Part shown: piece by piece, positions 1 to 9,256 of the stretch
Layout: every line of letters starts with the position of its first letter
Position numbering within the stretch: position 1 is the first letter of the stretch
Source: CAVQOB01 sp963714325
GTDB lineage: Bacteria; Pseudomonadota; Alphaproteobacteria; Rhizobiales; Hyphomicrobiaceae
Reading direction: 5' to 3'
Length of the DNA stretch: 64,000 bases
Assembly: GCA_963714325.1 (NCBI GenBank)
Contig: CAVQOB010000019.1
Coordinates: forward strand, 1 to 64,000
The notes under the pieces: generated by a model
What the model was told of the DNA's origin: nothing
Databases searched by the model: none
Seen by the model: only the letters and a program-made list of their open reading frames with translations
Program-made: the position numbers and the translations under genes

Positions 1-60
1 ATTTATTGCCGGGATGACAACGGTCTCGGTTTCTGCGACCAGACATCAACTGCCGTTGCA

Positions 61-537
61 TCATTCACTTTTGGACTTGCCGGACTTGAATGGCGCCATG
101 CCCTCGCGCGCCAGTTCATCGGCGCGTTCGTTCTCGGGGTGGCCGGCATGGCCCTTGATCCAATGCCAATCAACGTTGTGCGTGGCGCGCGCCACGTCCA
201 GCCGCTGCCAGAGTTCGGCGTTCTTGACCGGCTTCTTGTCAGCCGTTTTCCAGCCGTTCTTTTTCCAACCAAAGATCCATTTTGTGATGCCGTCTTTGAG
301 GTAATTGCTGTCGGTATGCAGTTCGACCTTCGAGGGGCGTTTCAAGGCCTCGAGTGCTGAAATCGCCGCTAGTAGTTCCATGCGGTTGTTGGTCGTGACG
401 GCTTCGCCGCCGCTGAGTTCCTTGCGATGCGCCCCGAAGGTGAGGATTGCGCCCCATCCGCCCGGTCCCGGGTTGCCCGAGCAGGCGCCGTCCGTATAGA
501 CGACGACGATCGTTTCAGAGGCCGGCTTCGCCGTCAT
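61..537 (-). CDS. rnhA: Ribonuclease HI
   Basis: Cleaves the RNA strand of RNA-DNA hybrids in the cytoplasm (R-loops, Okazaki primers). The 158-residue product has the usual length and the full catalytic set: D16 in YTDGACSGNPG, E54 in NRMELL, D76 in HTDSNYL and D140 in NERADEL, with the catalytic-loop H130 in KGHAGH. The start codon overlaps the stop of thrB by four bases (ATGA), so the two genes are translationally coupled. It is the last gene of a minus-strand ispH-thrB-rnhA operon, an order common in Hyphomicrobiales. Nothing unusual is visible. Confidence 0.97.
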   Translation of the reverse strand: MTAKPASETIVVVYTDGACSGNPGPGGWGAILTFGAHRKELSGGEAVTTNNRMELLAAISALEALKRPSKVELHTDSNYLKDGITKWIFGWKKNGWKTADKKPVKNAELWQRLDVARATHNVDWHWIKGHAGHPENERADELAREGMAPFKSGKSKSE

Positions 538-1505
538 GCCGGCACCTCGAAGCCATAGTCGGCGGGCGACGTAACGCGCTGATGGAATTTGAGCCGACGA
601 ACGTAGGCGATCGGATCATGCGGCTTTACCAGCGCTCCCGCTGGCGTGTTGATCCAGTCGAATGCGCGAGTCATCAGAAAGCGAATCGCGGCACCGCGGC
701 ACAGCGTTGGCATCGCCGCGATCTCGCCCGCCGATAAGGCGCGGACTTTCTGATAATTGTTGAGCAACGCCCGCGCCTTCGTGACGTTGAAACTGAAGTC
801 GGCCTCAAAACACCAAGCGTTCAGGCTGATGGCGATGTCATAGGCGAGCATGTCGTTGCAAGCGAAGTAGAAGTCGATCACGCCCGACACGCGCTGATCC
901 AGGAAGAAGACGTTGTCGGGGAACAGGTCGGCATGAATGACGCCGGTGGCCAAGTCACGCGGCCAGTGCTGGTCGAGGTACGTCAGTTCGTCGGTAATAA
1001 GCGACTTGAGACCGACGGAGATGCTGTCGGCGTTGCGCTCGAAACGCTTGAAGAGATCGTGCCATCCTTGCGGCCCAAGTGCATTCGGCCGTACGATTTT
1101 GAAATCGCCTGCCGCCAGATGCAGTTTGGCGAGCGTCTCGCCGACGCCGGCACAATGGACGACCTCCGGCCGGCGCGGCCAGACGCCGTCGAGAAACGTT
1201 ACAAGCGCCGCCGGTCGGCTGGCGAGGGTGCCGAGGACCACGCCTGCTGCATCGCGAACCGGCAGCGGACAGGTGACGCCCTTTGCTGCCAGGTGCTCCA
1301 TCAGCCCGAGGAAAAACGGCAGATCGGCCACCGCGACGCGCTTTTCGTAGAGGGTGAGAATAAATGGCCCGCGATCCGTCGAGACCAGATAGTTGGTGTT
1401 CTCGACACCTTCCGCGATACCCTTATAGCTGTGCAGCCGTCCAAGTCCGTAGTTGGTCACGAAGCGCTGCAGTTCGTCGTCGGAAACGTCGGTGTAGACC
1501 GCCAT
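534..1505 (-). CDS. thrB: Homoserine kinase (aminoglycoside-phosphotransferase fold)
   Basis: Phosphorylates L-homoserine to O-phosphohomoserine in threonine synthesis. At 323 residues it is the APH-fold type of ThrB found in alphaproteobacteria, not the GHMP type of enterobacteria. The N-terminus carries GVENTNYLV, and the kinase loop GVIHADLFPDN (near residue 190) gives the HxDxxxxN catalytic and metal motif, followed by GVIDFYFACND (the DFG equivalent). It starts 7 bases after the ispH stop and overlaps rnhA by four bases, so the three genes form one transcription unit. Confidence 0.96.
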   Translation of the reverse strand: MAVYTDVSDDELQRFVTNYGLGRLHSYKGIAEGVENTNYLVSTDRGPFILTLYEKRVAVADLPFFLGLMEHLAAKGVTCPLPVRDAAGVVLGTLASRPAALVTFLDGVWPRRPEVVHCAGVGETLAKLHLAAGDFKIVRPNALGPQGWHDLFKRFERNADSISVGLKSLITDELTYLDQHWPRDLATGVIHADLFPDNVFFLDQRVSGVIDFYFACNDMLAYDIAISLNAWCFEADFSFNVTKARALLNNYQKVRALSAGEIAAMPTLCRGAAIRFLMTRAFDWINTPAGALVKPHDPIAYVRRLKFHQRVTSPADYGFEVPA

Positions 1506-1511
1506 GCTTGC

Positions 1512-2513
1512 TCACGATGACATCGGTTGGCGCAACTCGCGCGGCACATTGAATGCGATCCGTTCGACCGTCGTCACCACATCCTCGACGGTTACGTCGT
1601 AGCGTTCGCGACAGGCGGCGATGATCTCCTCGACCAGCACTTCCGGCGCCGAGGCACCGGCGGTGATGCCAAGGGTCGCGACGCTGTCCAGCAATTCCCA
1701 AGGCATCTCGGCGGCGCGCTGGACCAGAACGGCCTTCGGACACCCTGCGCGCTCGGCAACTTCGACCAGCCGCTGCGAGTTCGAGCTGTTCGGCGCGCCG
1801 ACGACGATGATCAAGTCTGACCGCGCGGCGATCACCTTGACCGACGCTTGCCGGTTGGTCGTCGCGTAGCAGATGTCCTCCTTGTGCGGCCCGACGATCG
1901 CGGGAAACCGCGCCTTCAAAGCGGCGACAATTTCCGCCGTATCGTCGACCGACAGTGTCGTTTGCGTCGCGAATGCTAAACGGTCAGGGTCGCGCGGCTC
2001 CAGGGCCACCACATCCGCCACGGTTTCGACCAGCGTTACGACGCCCGGCGGCAGCTGCCCCATGGTGCCCACAACCTCCGGATGTCCGGCATGACCAATG
2101 AGCAGGATATCCAAGCCCTCGGCGTGGTGCCGCTCGGCCTCGATATGCACTTTCGAAACCAACGGGCAGGTGGCGTCGAGGAAGAGCATATTGCGTGAGC
2201 GAGCCGCTGCTGGCACGCTCTTGGGCACCCCGTGTGCCGAAAAGATCACAGGCGCATCGCCATCGGGGATCTCAGTCAGCTCTTTCACAAAGATGGCGCC
2301 CTTTGCCTTCAAACCGTCAACAACGAAGCGATTATGAACGATCTCGTGGCGGACATAGACCGGTGCGCCATATTTCTGGAGGGCCAGTTCGACGATCTTG
2401 ATGGCACGATCAACGCCGGCACAAAAGCCGCGCGGTCCTGCGAGAAGGATCTTCAACGCGGGCTTGAAGGACTTGGAGCCTGGAGCGGTTGTCATCGTCG
2501 TAGCATTAGGCAT
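1512..2513 (-). CDS. ispH: 4-hydroxy-3-methylbut-2-enyl diphosphate reductase
   Basis: Last step of the MEP isoprenoid pathway: reduces HMBPP to IPP and DMAPP using a [4Fe-4S] cluster. The three cluster cysteines are visible: C31 in GPRGFCAGVDRA, one in DATCPLVSKVH (about 112) and one in CYATTNRQ (about 213). The substrate-binding GAPNSSNSQRL and EEIIAACRE segments follow. The frame stays open to a TTG at 2576; I chose the ATG at 2513, which gives 333 residues, but an ATG at 2495 is also possible and none has a strong ribosome-binding site. It is the first gene of the ispH-thrB-rnhA operon and is divergent from the lipoprotein gene. Confidence 0.95.
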   Translation of the reverse strand: MPNATTMTTAPGSKSFKPALKILLAGPRGFCAGVDRAIKIVELALQKYGAPVYVRHEIVHNRFVVDGLKAKGAIFVKELTEIPDGDAPVIFSAHGVPKSVPAAARSRNMLFLDATCPLVSKVHIEAERHHAEGLDILLIGHAGHPEVVGTMGQLPPGVVTLVETVADVVALEPRDPDRLAFATQTTLSVDDTAEIVAALKARFPAIVGPHKEDICYATTNRQASVKVIAARSDLIIVVGAPNSSNSQRLVEVAERAGCPKAVLVQRAAEMPWELLDSVATLGITAGASAPEVLVEEIIAACRERYDVTVEDVVTTVERIAFNVPRELRQPMSS

Positions 2514-2613
2514 CGCAGCAGAAGCCTGAATTGGCTGTTGGTTTAGAGGGTGCGCGCTTGGCCTGGATCGTGACAAGATGCTAACAAGCGACGTGGGAAT
2601 GCAGAATCACATG

Positions 2614-2660
2614 GCACGCGTCGAAGCGTGCAGGGCTACGAAGCACGCGCCGAAGCGTGC
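2614..2660. repeat. Two tandem 18-base hairpins upstream of ispH
   Basis: Two near-identical inverted repeats, GCACGC-GTCGAA-GCGTGC at 2614-2631 and GCACGC-GCCGAA-GCGTGC at 2643-2660, are spaced 29 bases apart in the divergent ispH/lipoprotein intergenic region. Stems are perfect 6-bp arms with a six-base loop that differs by one base. They could be a paired operator or small REP-like hairpins. No T-run follows, so they are unlikely to be intrinsic terminators. Confidence 0.6.
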
Positions 2661-2747
2661 AAGGTCATTAGGGCATACCGGTCCGCACGGGACTCGGCAA
2701 GTGCGAGACGAGTGCCGGGGGGCACTGTGTTGGGGGATTGAAGGATC

Positions 2748-3413
2748 GTGAGACAGTTGGATTCGCTCATACCAGTGCAGGCACTTGTGAGGCTCGCGAT
2801 TGTTGCAGGGCTGGGCGTGGCCGTATCGGGTTGCGGGATTTCATCGCTAACATCAGGCATCGGCGGCGGTCTACTCGGTAGCAAACCGTCGGAAACCGCT
2901 TCGACCGGCAACAGCGTGTCGGCCGAAACGCTGCTGGCACAAGCCAAGTCTGACACCGCCGGCGGTGTTGCAACCGGTGGCGTCGATGTCGCCCAGGGTT
3001 GCCCACGGTTCAATGTCTGGTCCCGCGATGGCAACGTCACCATTTTCGAGACCGGTCGTGTCGGCGACGGGCTCGCTGTGATGCATCGCGGCGAGATCAC
3101 TAAGACGGCGCGCGAATGCCAGATTGAAAACGGCCGTGTCACTGTCAAGTACGGTTTCTCCGGCCGCGTCCTGCTCGGGCCGCGCGGCAAGGCCGGTAGC
3201 GTTACGCTGCCGCTCACCGTTTTCGTCACCGATGCCAAGCGCGAGAAGGTTTCGAACGACAAACTCAAGGTCGACGTCCAGATCACGCTGGATAAGCCCA
3301 TCGGCTACTTTTCGCACGTCCAGCAGGTCTCATTCCCGGTTCCTGTCGGTGCACGACCCGGTGAGTTCGAAGTCTATGTCGGCTTCGATCGCAATATTCC
3401 GGGCGCTGGGTAA
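2748..3413 (+). CDS. Probable lipoprotein of unknown function
   Basis: A 221-residue product with a GTG start just downstream of GGGGGA and AAGGA. A hydrophobic stretch (residues about 10-28) ends in the lipobox VSGC, so it should be lipidated and membrane-anchored on the periplasmic side. The mature part starts with a Gly/Ser-rich linker, then a compact beta-rich domain (VTIFETGRVGDG, RVTVKYGFSGRVLLGP). I do not recognise a named family. It is divergent from ispH and stands alone. The reading frame, lipobox and ribosome-binding region make it a real gene, but its function cannot be stated. Confidence 0.8.
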   Translation: MRQLDSLIPVQALVRLAIVAGLGVAVSGCGISSLTSGIGGGLLGSKPSETASTGNSVSAETLLAQAKSDTAGGVATGGVDVAQGCPRFNVWSRDGNVTIFETGRVGDGLAVMHRGEITKTARECQIENGRVTVKYGFSGRVLLGPRGKAGSVTLPLTVFVTDAKREKVSNDKLKVDVQITLDKPIGYFSHVQQVSFPVPVGARPGEFEVYVGFDRNIPGAG

Positions 3414-3469
3414 AGTGTGGTTCAGGCAGGCGGTGGAAGCGCGAGCCGCTCCCGTGCGGGTATGCTCGT

Positions 3470-4006
3470 TCACGGTTTTTCTGCAAGCCGCTTGAGGCCC
3501 GCAAGGCCACTGGCGAACTGATTGCCGATCATTCTGTCCATATCCATGACCAGATGCACGATCCGGCCGAGCAGCGGTGTCTTCCCCTCCATCGCCCACG
3601 TTACCATTGTCAAATCGCCTGCTGGTTCCAGCGAGAACGTGATGGCGTGATTGGCGGCCAGAGGTTTTGTCATTGTCAGCGTCATCAAGACTTGACGCGG
3701 TGCCGTCACGCCGACGATCTCGATGTTGCCTGATCCGGAAGAGCCACCCTCGAATTCATAGGCGGCCCCTTTGCCGCTTGCCGATCCGCTGTAACGCCCG
3801 TTGCCTTTCGTGTCCTGAAGTACAAACGGGTTCCAGCGATTGAACTGCTGCAGGTCGGTGATGAGCGGAAAGAGCGTTTCAGGGCTGGCCTTGATGGCGA
3901 GGGCCCGCTGCACGCGGAATGTATCCGGTCGGCTCCATGCATAGGCGAAAACCCCAGCGAGGAGGAGAGCGAACGTCATCGTGATCACCGTCGTCGTCTT
4001 CAGCAT
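3470..4006 (-). CDS. SRPBCC-family (START/polyketide cyclase-like) protein
   Basis: A 178-residue protein with one N-terminal membrane segment (residues 5-24) followed by an SRPBCC lipid- or ligand-binding fold: ALAIKASPETLFPLITDLQQFNRWNPF is the typical first helix pair, and LEPAGDLTMVTWAMEG is the central strand region. A Shine-Dalgarno-like CAGGAAAAA sits seven bases before the ATG. It probably faces the periplasm and binds a small hydrophobic ligand; the ligand is unknown. It is convergent with the lipoprotein gene and divergent from the cyclase-like gene downstream. Confidence 0.85.
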   Translation of the reverse strand: MLKTTTVITMTFALLLAGVFAYAWSRPDTFRVQRALAIKASPETLFPLITDLQQFNRWNPFVLQDTKGNGRYSGSASGKGAAYEFEGGSSGSGNIEIVGVTAPRQVLMTLTMTKPLAANHAITFSLEPAGDLTMVTWAMEGKTPLLGRIVHLVMDMDRMIGNQFASGLAGLKRLAEKP

Positions 4007-4351
4007 GTTATTTTTCCTGGCCGGACATCGCCCTGCTTCGAGCCAGACACCAGCGCGAAGGCGTTTTTGTTGCGCTGCATATTGGCATTGTCACGGCAGT
4101 TCAACCTATTGAACAGGATTCTGTGCGTATGAACGAACAGCCGTTTCCAGTGTCGAAAACGGCGCGCGCCGACCACATAATGACAAAATGATGACAAGCG
4201 CTATCCGACGGTGCAAGATGCCACCGCGTTGGAGGAACTCGGGGGAGAACTCAAGCATCAGAATTTGGCGACCGCGGCCGTGCGACGTTACCGAGTTCGC
4301 GACCATGACCGGGCGACACTCTGGTCGACTTCCCGATGACGACCAATTTGG
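4007..4351. other. Intergenic region between SRPBCC and cyclase-like genes
   Basis: About 345 bases with no convincing gene on either strand. It must hold the divergent promoters of the SRPBCC gene and the cyclase-mscS-TAXI operon. ATGACAA occurs twice close together near 4180-4198, but I see no clear promoter or operator. Confidence 0.5.
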
Positions 4352-6608
4352 ATGTGGCCAAGCTCCGACCATCTTGGCCGCTTGTGGCGTCTGTTGCGAC
4401 AGTTGGGTGCGTCAATCGTGGAACACAATTTCTGGCATCGTCTGCGCAGCCTGACGCTGCGCTCGAAAATTCTTATGATGATCCTGCCGGCGAGCCTCAT
4501 CAGCATGGGTCTGGCAGGGCTCATCGGCTACTTCACAGCACGTGATGCGTTGACCAAGCAGGCAACCGCACAGCTGACAGCGATCCGCTCGGCGAAGAAG
4601 GCGCAGGTCGAGTCGTACTACCGCAATCTGCGCAGCACCTTTGGCATCTTTGCCGACGATGTTGCCGTCGTCTCCGCAACGCAAATGCTGGGCGATGGTT
4701 TCAATCAGCTCGGTCGGCAGAAGTTGGCACCCGAACGCACTAAAGCACTCGAGACGTTTTATCGCGACAAGTTTGTTCCGGAACTCAACAAGACGCCCGG
4801 GTTCGAACAAATTCTGCCGGAGACTTTGCTGCCGCGGAACGATCGGGCGGCCGAGGCGCAGGCGCTGTTCATCACCGATAACCCGCACAAGGCGAATGAG
4901 CGCGCGAAGTTGGCTGATCACCCGGTGAGCAATCCCTATACGCTCGCGCATTTCACCTATCACGGTTGGCTCAAGGAACTGGCGGATCGATTGAAGCTCT
5001 ACGATCTGATGATCGTGGTGCCTTCCGGCAACGTGATCTATTCGGTTGCCAAGGAAGTCGATTTCACCAGCAATCTAATCGATGGTCCCTACGCCACGAG
5101 CAACATTGGTCGGCTGTTCCGCCAGGTCCTCAGCGAGCACCGCAAGGGTTACGTCAAGTTCACTGACTTTGAGTTCTATGCCGCATCAGGTGGTATACCC
5201 GCCCAATTCGTGGCAACCCCGATCTATGCCGGTTTCAAGCTTGTCGGCGTCATGATCGGTCAGGTATCAAACGACGAAGTGAGCCGCACCATGAACGGCG
5301 ACAAGAGCTGGCGCGCCGACGGCCTTGGCGAAACCGGATTTGCGTATATCGCTGGGCCAGCCCTGTTTCTGCGCAATGACCATCGTGTGTTCATTGAAAA
5401 CAAGGCCCGGTTTTTGTCGGTCATCACCGAGCAAGGCGCTCGCCCCGAGGAGATCGAAACGATCAACCGGCAGAACACGACCGTGCTACGCTACAAGATG
5501 AATATAGAGGGCGTGCGTCGCGCCTTGTTAGGTGAGACGGGTGTTGTCAACGCGCGCAACGCGATCGGGCAAGAACTCGCTGCAAGCTTACACACCATTG
5601 AATATTCCGGATCTCAATTGGGTGCTTTCGGCGCATATTGCAAGCTCCGAGATCTTCGCGCCGCTGGAACAACTCAAGCGCACGATGATGATCGTCGCCT
5701 GTGGCCTGACGTTGCTTAGTACGCTGTTTGCCATGGCCATGGCGTCACGCTTCATCCGGCCCATCAACAATCTGATGCAGGGCATCGACGCCATCAAGGG
5801 CGGGCGGTCGTCGATCCGCATCGAAAAAGCTGGTGACGACGAATTTGGCCGCCTCAGCGATAGCTTCAACACGATGGCCGCATCGATCCAGGAACGCGAC
5901 GCCATCATCGCAGGAAAGAACAAGGCCTATGCCGGACTGCTCAATCGCGTTTTTCCGGAAATCGTTGCCGACCGTATGCGCGCCGGTGAAGAGCAAATCA
6001 TCGATACACAGCCCAGCGTGACGATGATCTACGCGTCGGTGGTCGGCTTCACGCGCGAGACCGATGACATGAGCGGCAATGAAAGCGTCAAGCTCTTGAA
6101 TGAGATCATCGAATGCTTCGACAGTATGGCCGAACAACACGGTGTTGAGCGCGTCAAGACGGTGGGCGAACACTATATCGCCGCCTGCGGGTTGACGGTC
6201 CCCCGTCTCGACCATGCCGCGCGGGCCGTCGATTTTGCCGACGCCATCGCTGCGGAGGTCAGTCGCATTTCCAGTGAGCGAAAAATCAAACTCGAGATTC
6301 GCGTGAGTATTGCCTCCGGCAAGGTTCACGCCGGCCTCGTCGGCAATCAACGCTTCGTCTACGACGTCTGGGGGCGACCGTTGAATTTGGTCCGCCGATT
6401 GATCCACGACACGGTGGCCGGCGAGATCTGCGTGACCCAAGAGACGCACCAGCAATTGGGTTCCGACCACGGCTTCTCCGAGCGGCCGCCGATCGTTGGG
6501 ACCACATTGGGTCGGATCGCCCGCTTTGGTCGCCCGGTGCAGTTCAAGGTCGTGGTGCCGCTGCAGGGCAAGACCACGGACAAGCAGCAACGTGCCGCCG
6601 GCGGTTAG
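4352..6608 (+). pseudogene. Membrane sensor with HAMP and class III cyclase-like domain, interrupted by one frameshift
   Basis: Two overlapping frames (4352-5719 and 5532-6608) encode one protein of about 750 residues. In order they show an N-terminal membrane segment (MMILPASLISMGLAGLIGYF), a long periplasmic sensor region, a second membrane segment near 5700, a HAMP segment (FIRPINNLMQGIDAI) and a class III nucleotide cyclase domain (VVGFTRETDD, ERVKTVGEHY, VWGRPLNLVRRL). The frame changes at about 5571-5590, within GCAAGAACTCG. The first metal-binding Asp of the usual FxDxxGFT motif is Ser here (YASVVGFT), and the second is Glu (VGEHY), so the domain may be inactive even if the frame is intact. 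It is the first gene of an operon with an MscS-cNMP channel and a TAXI binding protein. Confidence 0.8.
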
Positions 6609-6640
6609 TGTCAGCGCGGTTAGATCGAGAGAGTTACATC

Positions 6641-8155
6641 ATGTTCGACGGCATTCATTGGGCGACTTGGGGCACGGGGATTCTCATTCTTTTTCCGGCG
6701 CTGGTTGTACTCTTGGGTGAACTGATTTTTCGCAATCAAGACCACGCCGATGCGCACATCTACGATACGCCACTGTCGATTCTGCGCACGGGTGTACTGC
6801 CGCTCGCCTTCATTGTGATTGTGCTGCGCAAGCTGGTCGAATTGGATTCGGGTCACATCGCCGTCAAACTTGCCGATACCGCGCTCTGGATCGTGGCGCT
6901 GAATGCGGCGGTCGCACTCCTCAATAGCCTCTTTTTCCGCGAAGGCGCACCGATGTCCGGGCGGCTTCAAATTCCAAAACTCCTGCTCGACCTGCTGCGC
7001 ATGTTCTTTGTCCTGTGCGGCGGAGCGATCATCGTTTCACGCATCTGGGGCATCGATCTGTCGAGCCTGATCACCGCGCTCGGCGTTGGCTCCGTGGTCA
7101 TTGGCTTGGCGTTGCAGGACACGCTTGGCAGCTTGTTTGCCGGGATTGCGATGGTTTCAGCGCGCCAGTTCCGCGTTGGTGACTGGATCAGATTCGGCAC
7201 CGAGGAGGGGGTTGTATTGTCGATGAACTGGCGGTCGGTCAAAATCCGCACACGCGCCGGCGACGCGTTTTACCTGCCCAACGGCATCATCGCCCGCCAA
7301 CCCGTGACCGTGCTGGCGGGCGGGTTGGGGTCATCGGTCGTCCCCATTGAGGTCAAATTTCCTTATGAGTACTCGCCGGACCAGATTACCGCCTTGCTGA
7401 CCGACGCCGCCCGCGCCACGAAGGATTTTTGCCTCGATCCGCCACCGGCTGCCCGTGTCAGCAGTTTCGATGACACGGGCATAAAATACGTGGTTGGGGT
7501 GCGCACGACAGACCTGGCAAAAATGGTCGCCGTTCGCAGCGAGTTCCTCTCCAATGTCTGGTTCGCGGCTCAGCGCGCCCAGTTTGATCTGACCGGCGCG
7601 CGGAATTCCAGGTTTCATAAACTCTCCGCGACCGACATGGACAAGTTGAATGCCCCCGCGGCGTTGGCGCAGTCATTGATCGACGTCGCAGCTTTTCGTG
7701 TCTCTCCCGACAAGTTGCAGCGGCTCGCCCAGCACGCCCAGCTTGAGTATTATCGCGCCGGCGAGGTCGTCCTGGCGCAGCACAAGGTTTCTGCCAATGC
7801 GTACGTTGTGGTCAAAGGCCGGGCGCGTGCGGTGTTCGCCAAGGCCGGTGTGCCCGAGGTTCAATTGCATGAGTTCGAGGTTGGTCAACTGTTGATGGCC
7901 AAGGCGCAGTTGCAGGGTGTCGGCATGCCATTCGCCTTTAGGGCCGCGACAGAATTGGAAGTCATTGCCTTGCCGATCGCTGACTTCAAGGAATTTTCGA
8001 TGAGTGATATGGCGTTGGCGCGCGACATTGAGCAGATATTGTCGGCGCGCGAAGGCGCCGCCCATCGGGCGATGGCCAAGGCATTTCCCGATCAAGACGG
8101 CGACATCAAGCTCAACGATCGGGTGCAGTTGATGCGCGAGATGTTCCGGACATGA
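6641..8155 (+). CDS. MscS-family mechanosensitive channel with C-terminal cyclic-nucleotide-binding-like domain
   Basis: 504 residues from the ATG at 6641, which follows GAGAGAG; an upstream GTG at 6608 is less likely. About four membrane segments lead into the MscS pore and beta domain (LGVGSVVIGLALQDTLGSL, then FRVGDWIRFGTEEGVV and FYLPNGIIARQPV). From about residue 355 there is a CRP-like cNMP-binding fold (YYRAGEVVLAQHKVSANAYVVVKG). Its phosphate-binding cassette is degenerate: VGQLLMAK replaces FGExxL and no clear PRxAT is present, so nucleotide binding is doubtful. It overlaps the TAXI gene by four bases and follows the cyclase-like gene closely, suggesting one membrane-stress signalling unit. 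Confidence 0.9.
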   Translation: MFDGIHWATWGTGILILFPALVVLLGELIFRNQDHADAHIYDTPLSILRTGVLPLAFIVIVLRKLVELDSGHIAVKLADTALWIVALNAAVALLNSLFFREGAPMSGRLQIPKLLLDLLRMFFVLCGGAIIVSRIWGIDLSSLITALGVGSVVIGLALQDTLGSLFAGIAMVSARQFRVGDWIRFGTEEGVVLSMNWRSVKIRTRAGDAFYLPNGIIARQPVTVLAGGLGSSVVPIEVKFPYEYSPDQITALLTDAARATKDFCLDPPPAARVSSFDDTGIKYVVGVRTTDLAKMVAVRSEFLSNVWFAAQRAQFDLTGARNSRFHKLSATDMDKLNAPAALAQSLIDVAAFRVSPDKLQRLAQHAQLEYYRAGEVVLAQHKVSANAYVVVKGRARAVFAKAGVPEVQLHEFEVGQLLMAKAQLQGVGMPFAFRAATELEVIALPIADFKEFSMSDMALARDIEQILSAREGAAHRAMAKAFPDQDGDIKLNDRVQLMREMFRT

Positions 8156-9210
8156 AGCATAGCGGCCGAGCGAAACGTACTCTGTTCGCAGTGGTGCTCT
8201 GCTCCATTGCGTGCCTGTCGACCGCCCTCACGCGGGCCTCGGCGCAAAGTAGCAGCGCCGTAGCCGCCAGCTCCAGCGCTGGGGACAATCTTCCTCAGGG
8301 CGTGGTGATCGGCACCGGCGCACCGGTCGGTGTCTATTTCGCGGTCGGCAATGCGCTCTGTCGTCTCGTGCAGCGCGATGTCACGATTGGTGGCGAGAAT
8401 CCCGAGTCAAAGCTGCGCTGTGGCGTGGCCGCCACCGGCGGGTCGGTTCCCAATGTCGAGGGCATGCGAACGGGTGCGTTCGAGTTCGGTATCGTACAGT
8501 CCGATTGGATATTTCACGCCTATCGTGGTTCGAGCCGGTTCGCCGGCCGGAGGATTGAAAAACTACGGGCCTTGTTTTCACTCCATACCGAGCCGTTTCA
8601 ACTGCTTGCCGCGCGCAATCTCAGCATTGCAGGCTTAGCGGACTTGAAGGGCCGCAAAGTCAACATTGGACCGAAAGGGACAGCGCAAAACGAGATCATG
8701 ACCGAGCTGTTCCGCCTGCACAAACTCGAGAATGCAGCATTTGCGCAGGTCCTGGAATTGTCGCCCCTCGAGCAGTTCCAGGCGTTCTGCGCCGGCGACG
8801 TCGAGGCGTTCGGAATGTTGATCGGGGCCCCCAATGCGTCCTACGCGGCGGCGATGCAAAACTGTGGCGGCGAGATGGTCGATGTCAGTTCTGAACTTAT
8901 TCGTGGCCTCGTCGCGGCTGTTCCCTACTATGCTTTAGCGACCATATCGCCAACGGCATATCCGGCGTCGGGAAAGGCGACGGCAACGTTCGGCGTTCTG
9001 GCCGTATCGGTCACCACCAGCGATACGTCGATCGATACGGCGTACCAGTTTGTTCGTGCTGTCTTTGAGCGGCTCGATGAACTCAAAGCCATGCACCCCT
9101 CGCTCGCAGAGTTGGATCCGGCACGGATGATCCGCGATGGCATCACCGTGCCGCTGCATCCTGGCGCCGAGAAATACTATCGCGAACGCGGTTGGATCGG
9201 TCGGAACTAG
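8152..9210 (+). CDS. TAXI-family (TRAP-type) periplasmic solute-binding protein
   Basis: 352 residues with a Sec signal peptide (about 1-32, cleavage near ASA-QS). The mature protein has the TAXI signature at its start (GTGAPVGVYFAVGNAL, equivalent to TGGTGGTYYPLG), then AATGGSVPNVEGMRTGAFEFGIVQSD and LKGRKVNIGPKGTAQNEI. The family binds glutamate-like or other carboxylate ligands and normally feeds a TRAP permease, but no permease gene is nearby. Overlap by four bases with the channel gene implies co-translation, so it may act as a ligand sensor for the channel or cyclase module. That role is an inference. Confidence 0.88.
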   Translation: MKHSGRAKRTLFAVVLCSIACLSTALTRASAQSSSAVAASSSAGDNLPQGVVIGTGAPVGVYFAVGNALCRLVQRDVTIGGENPESKLRCGVAATGGSVPNVEGMRTGAFEFGIVQSDWIFHAYRGSSRFAGRRIEKLRALFSLHTEPFQLLAARNLSIAGLADLKGRKVNIGPKGTAQNEIMTELFRLHKLENAAFAQVLELSPLEQFQAFCAGDVEAFGMLIGAPNASYAAAMQNCGGEMVDVSSELIRGLVAAVPYYALATISPTAYPASGKATATFGVLAVSVTTSDTSIDTAYQFVRAVFERLDELKAMHPSLAELDPARMIRDGITVPLHPGAEKYYRERGWIGRN

Positions 9211-9256
9211 GATTGCGCAAGCGCAAGTAACGAGCGCGCGAGCAAACAACCAAACC

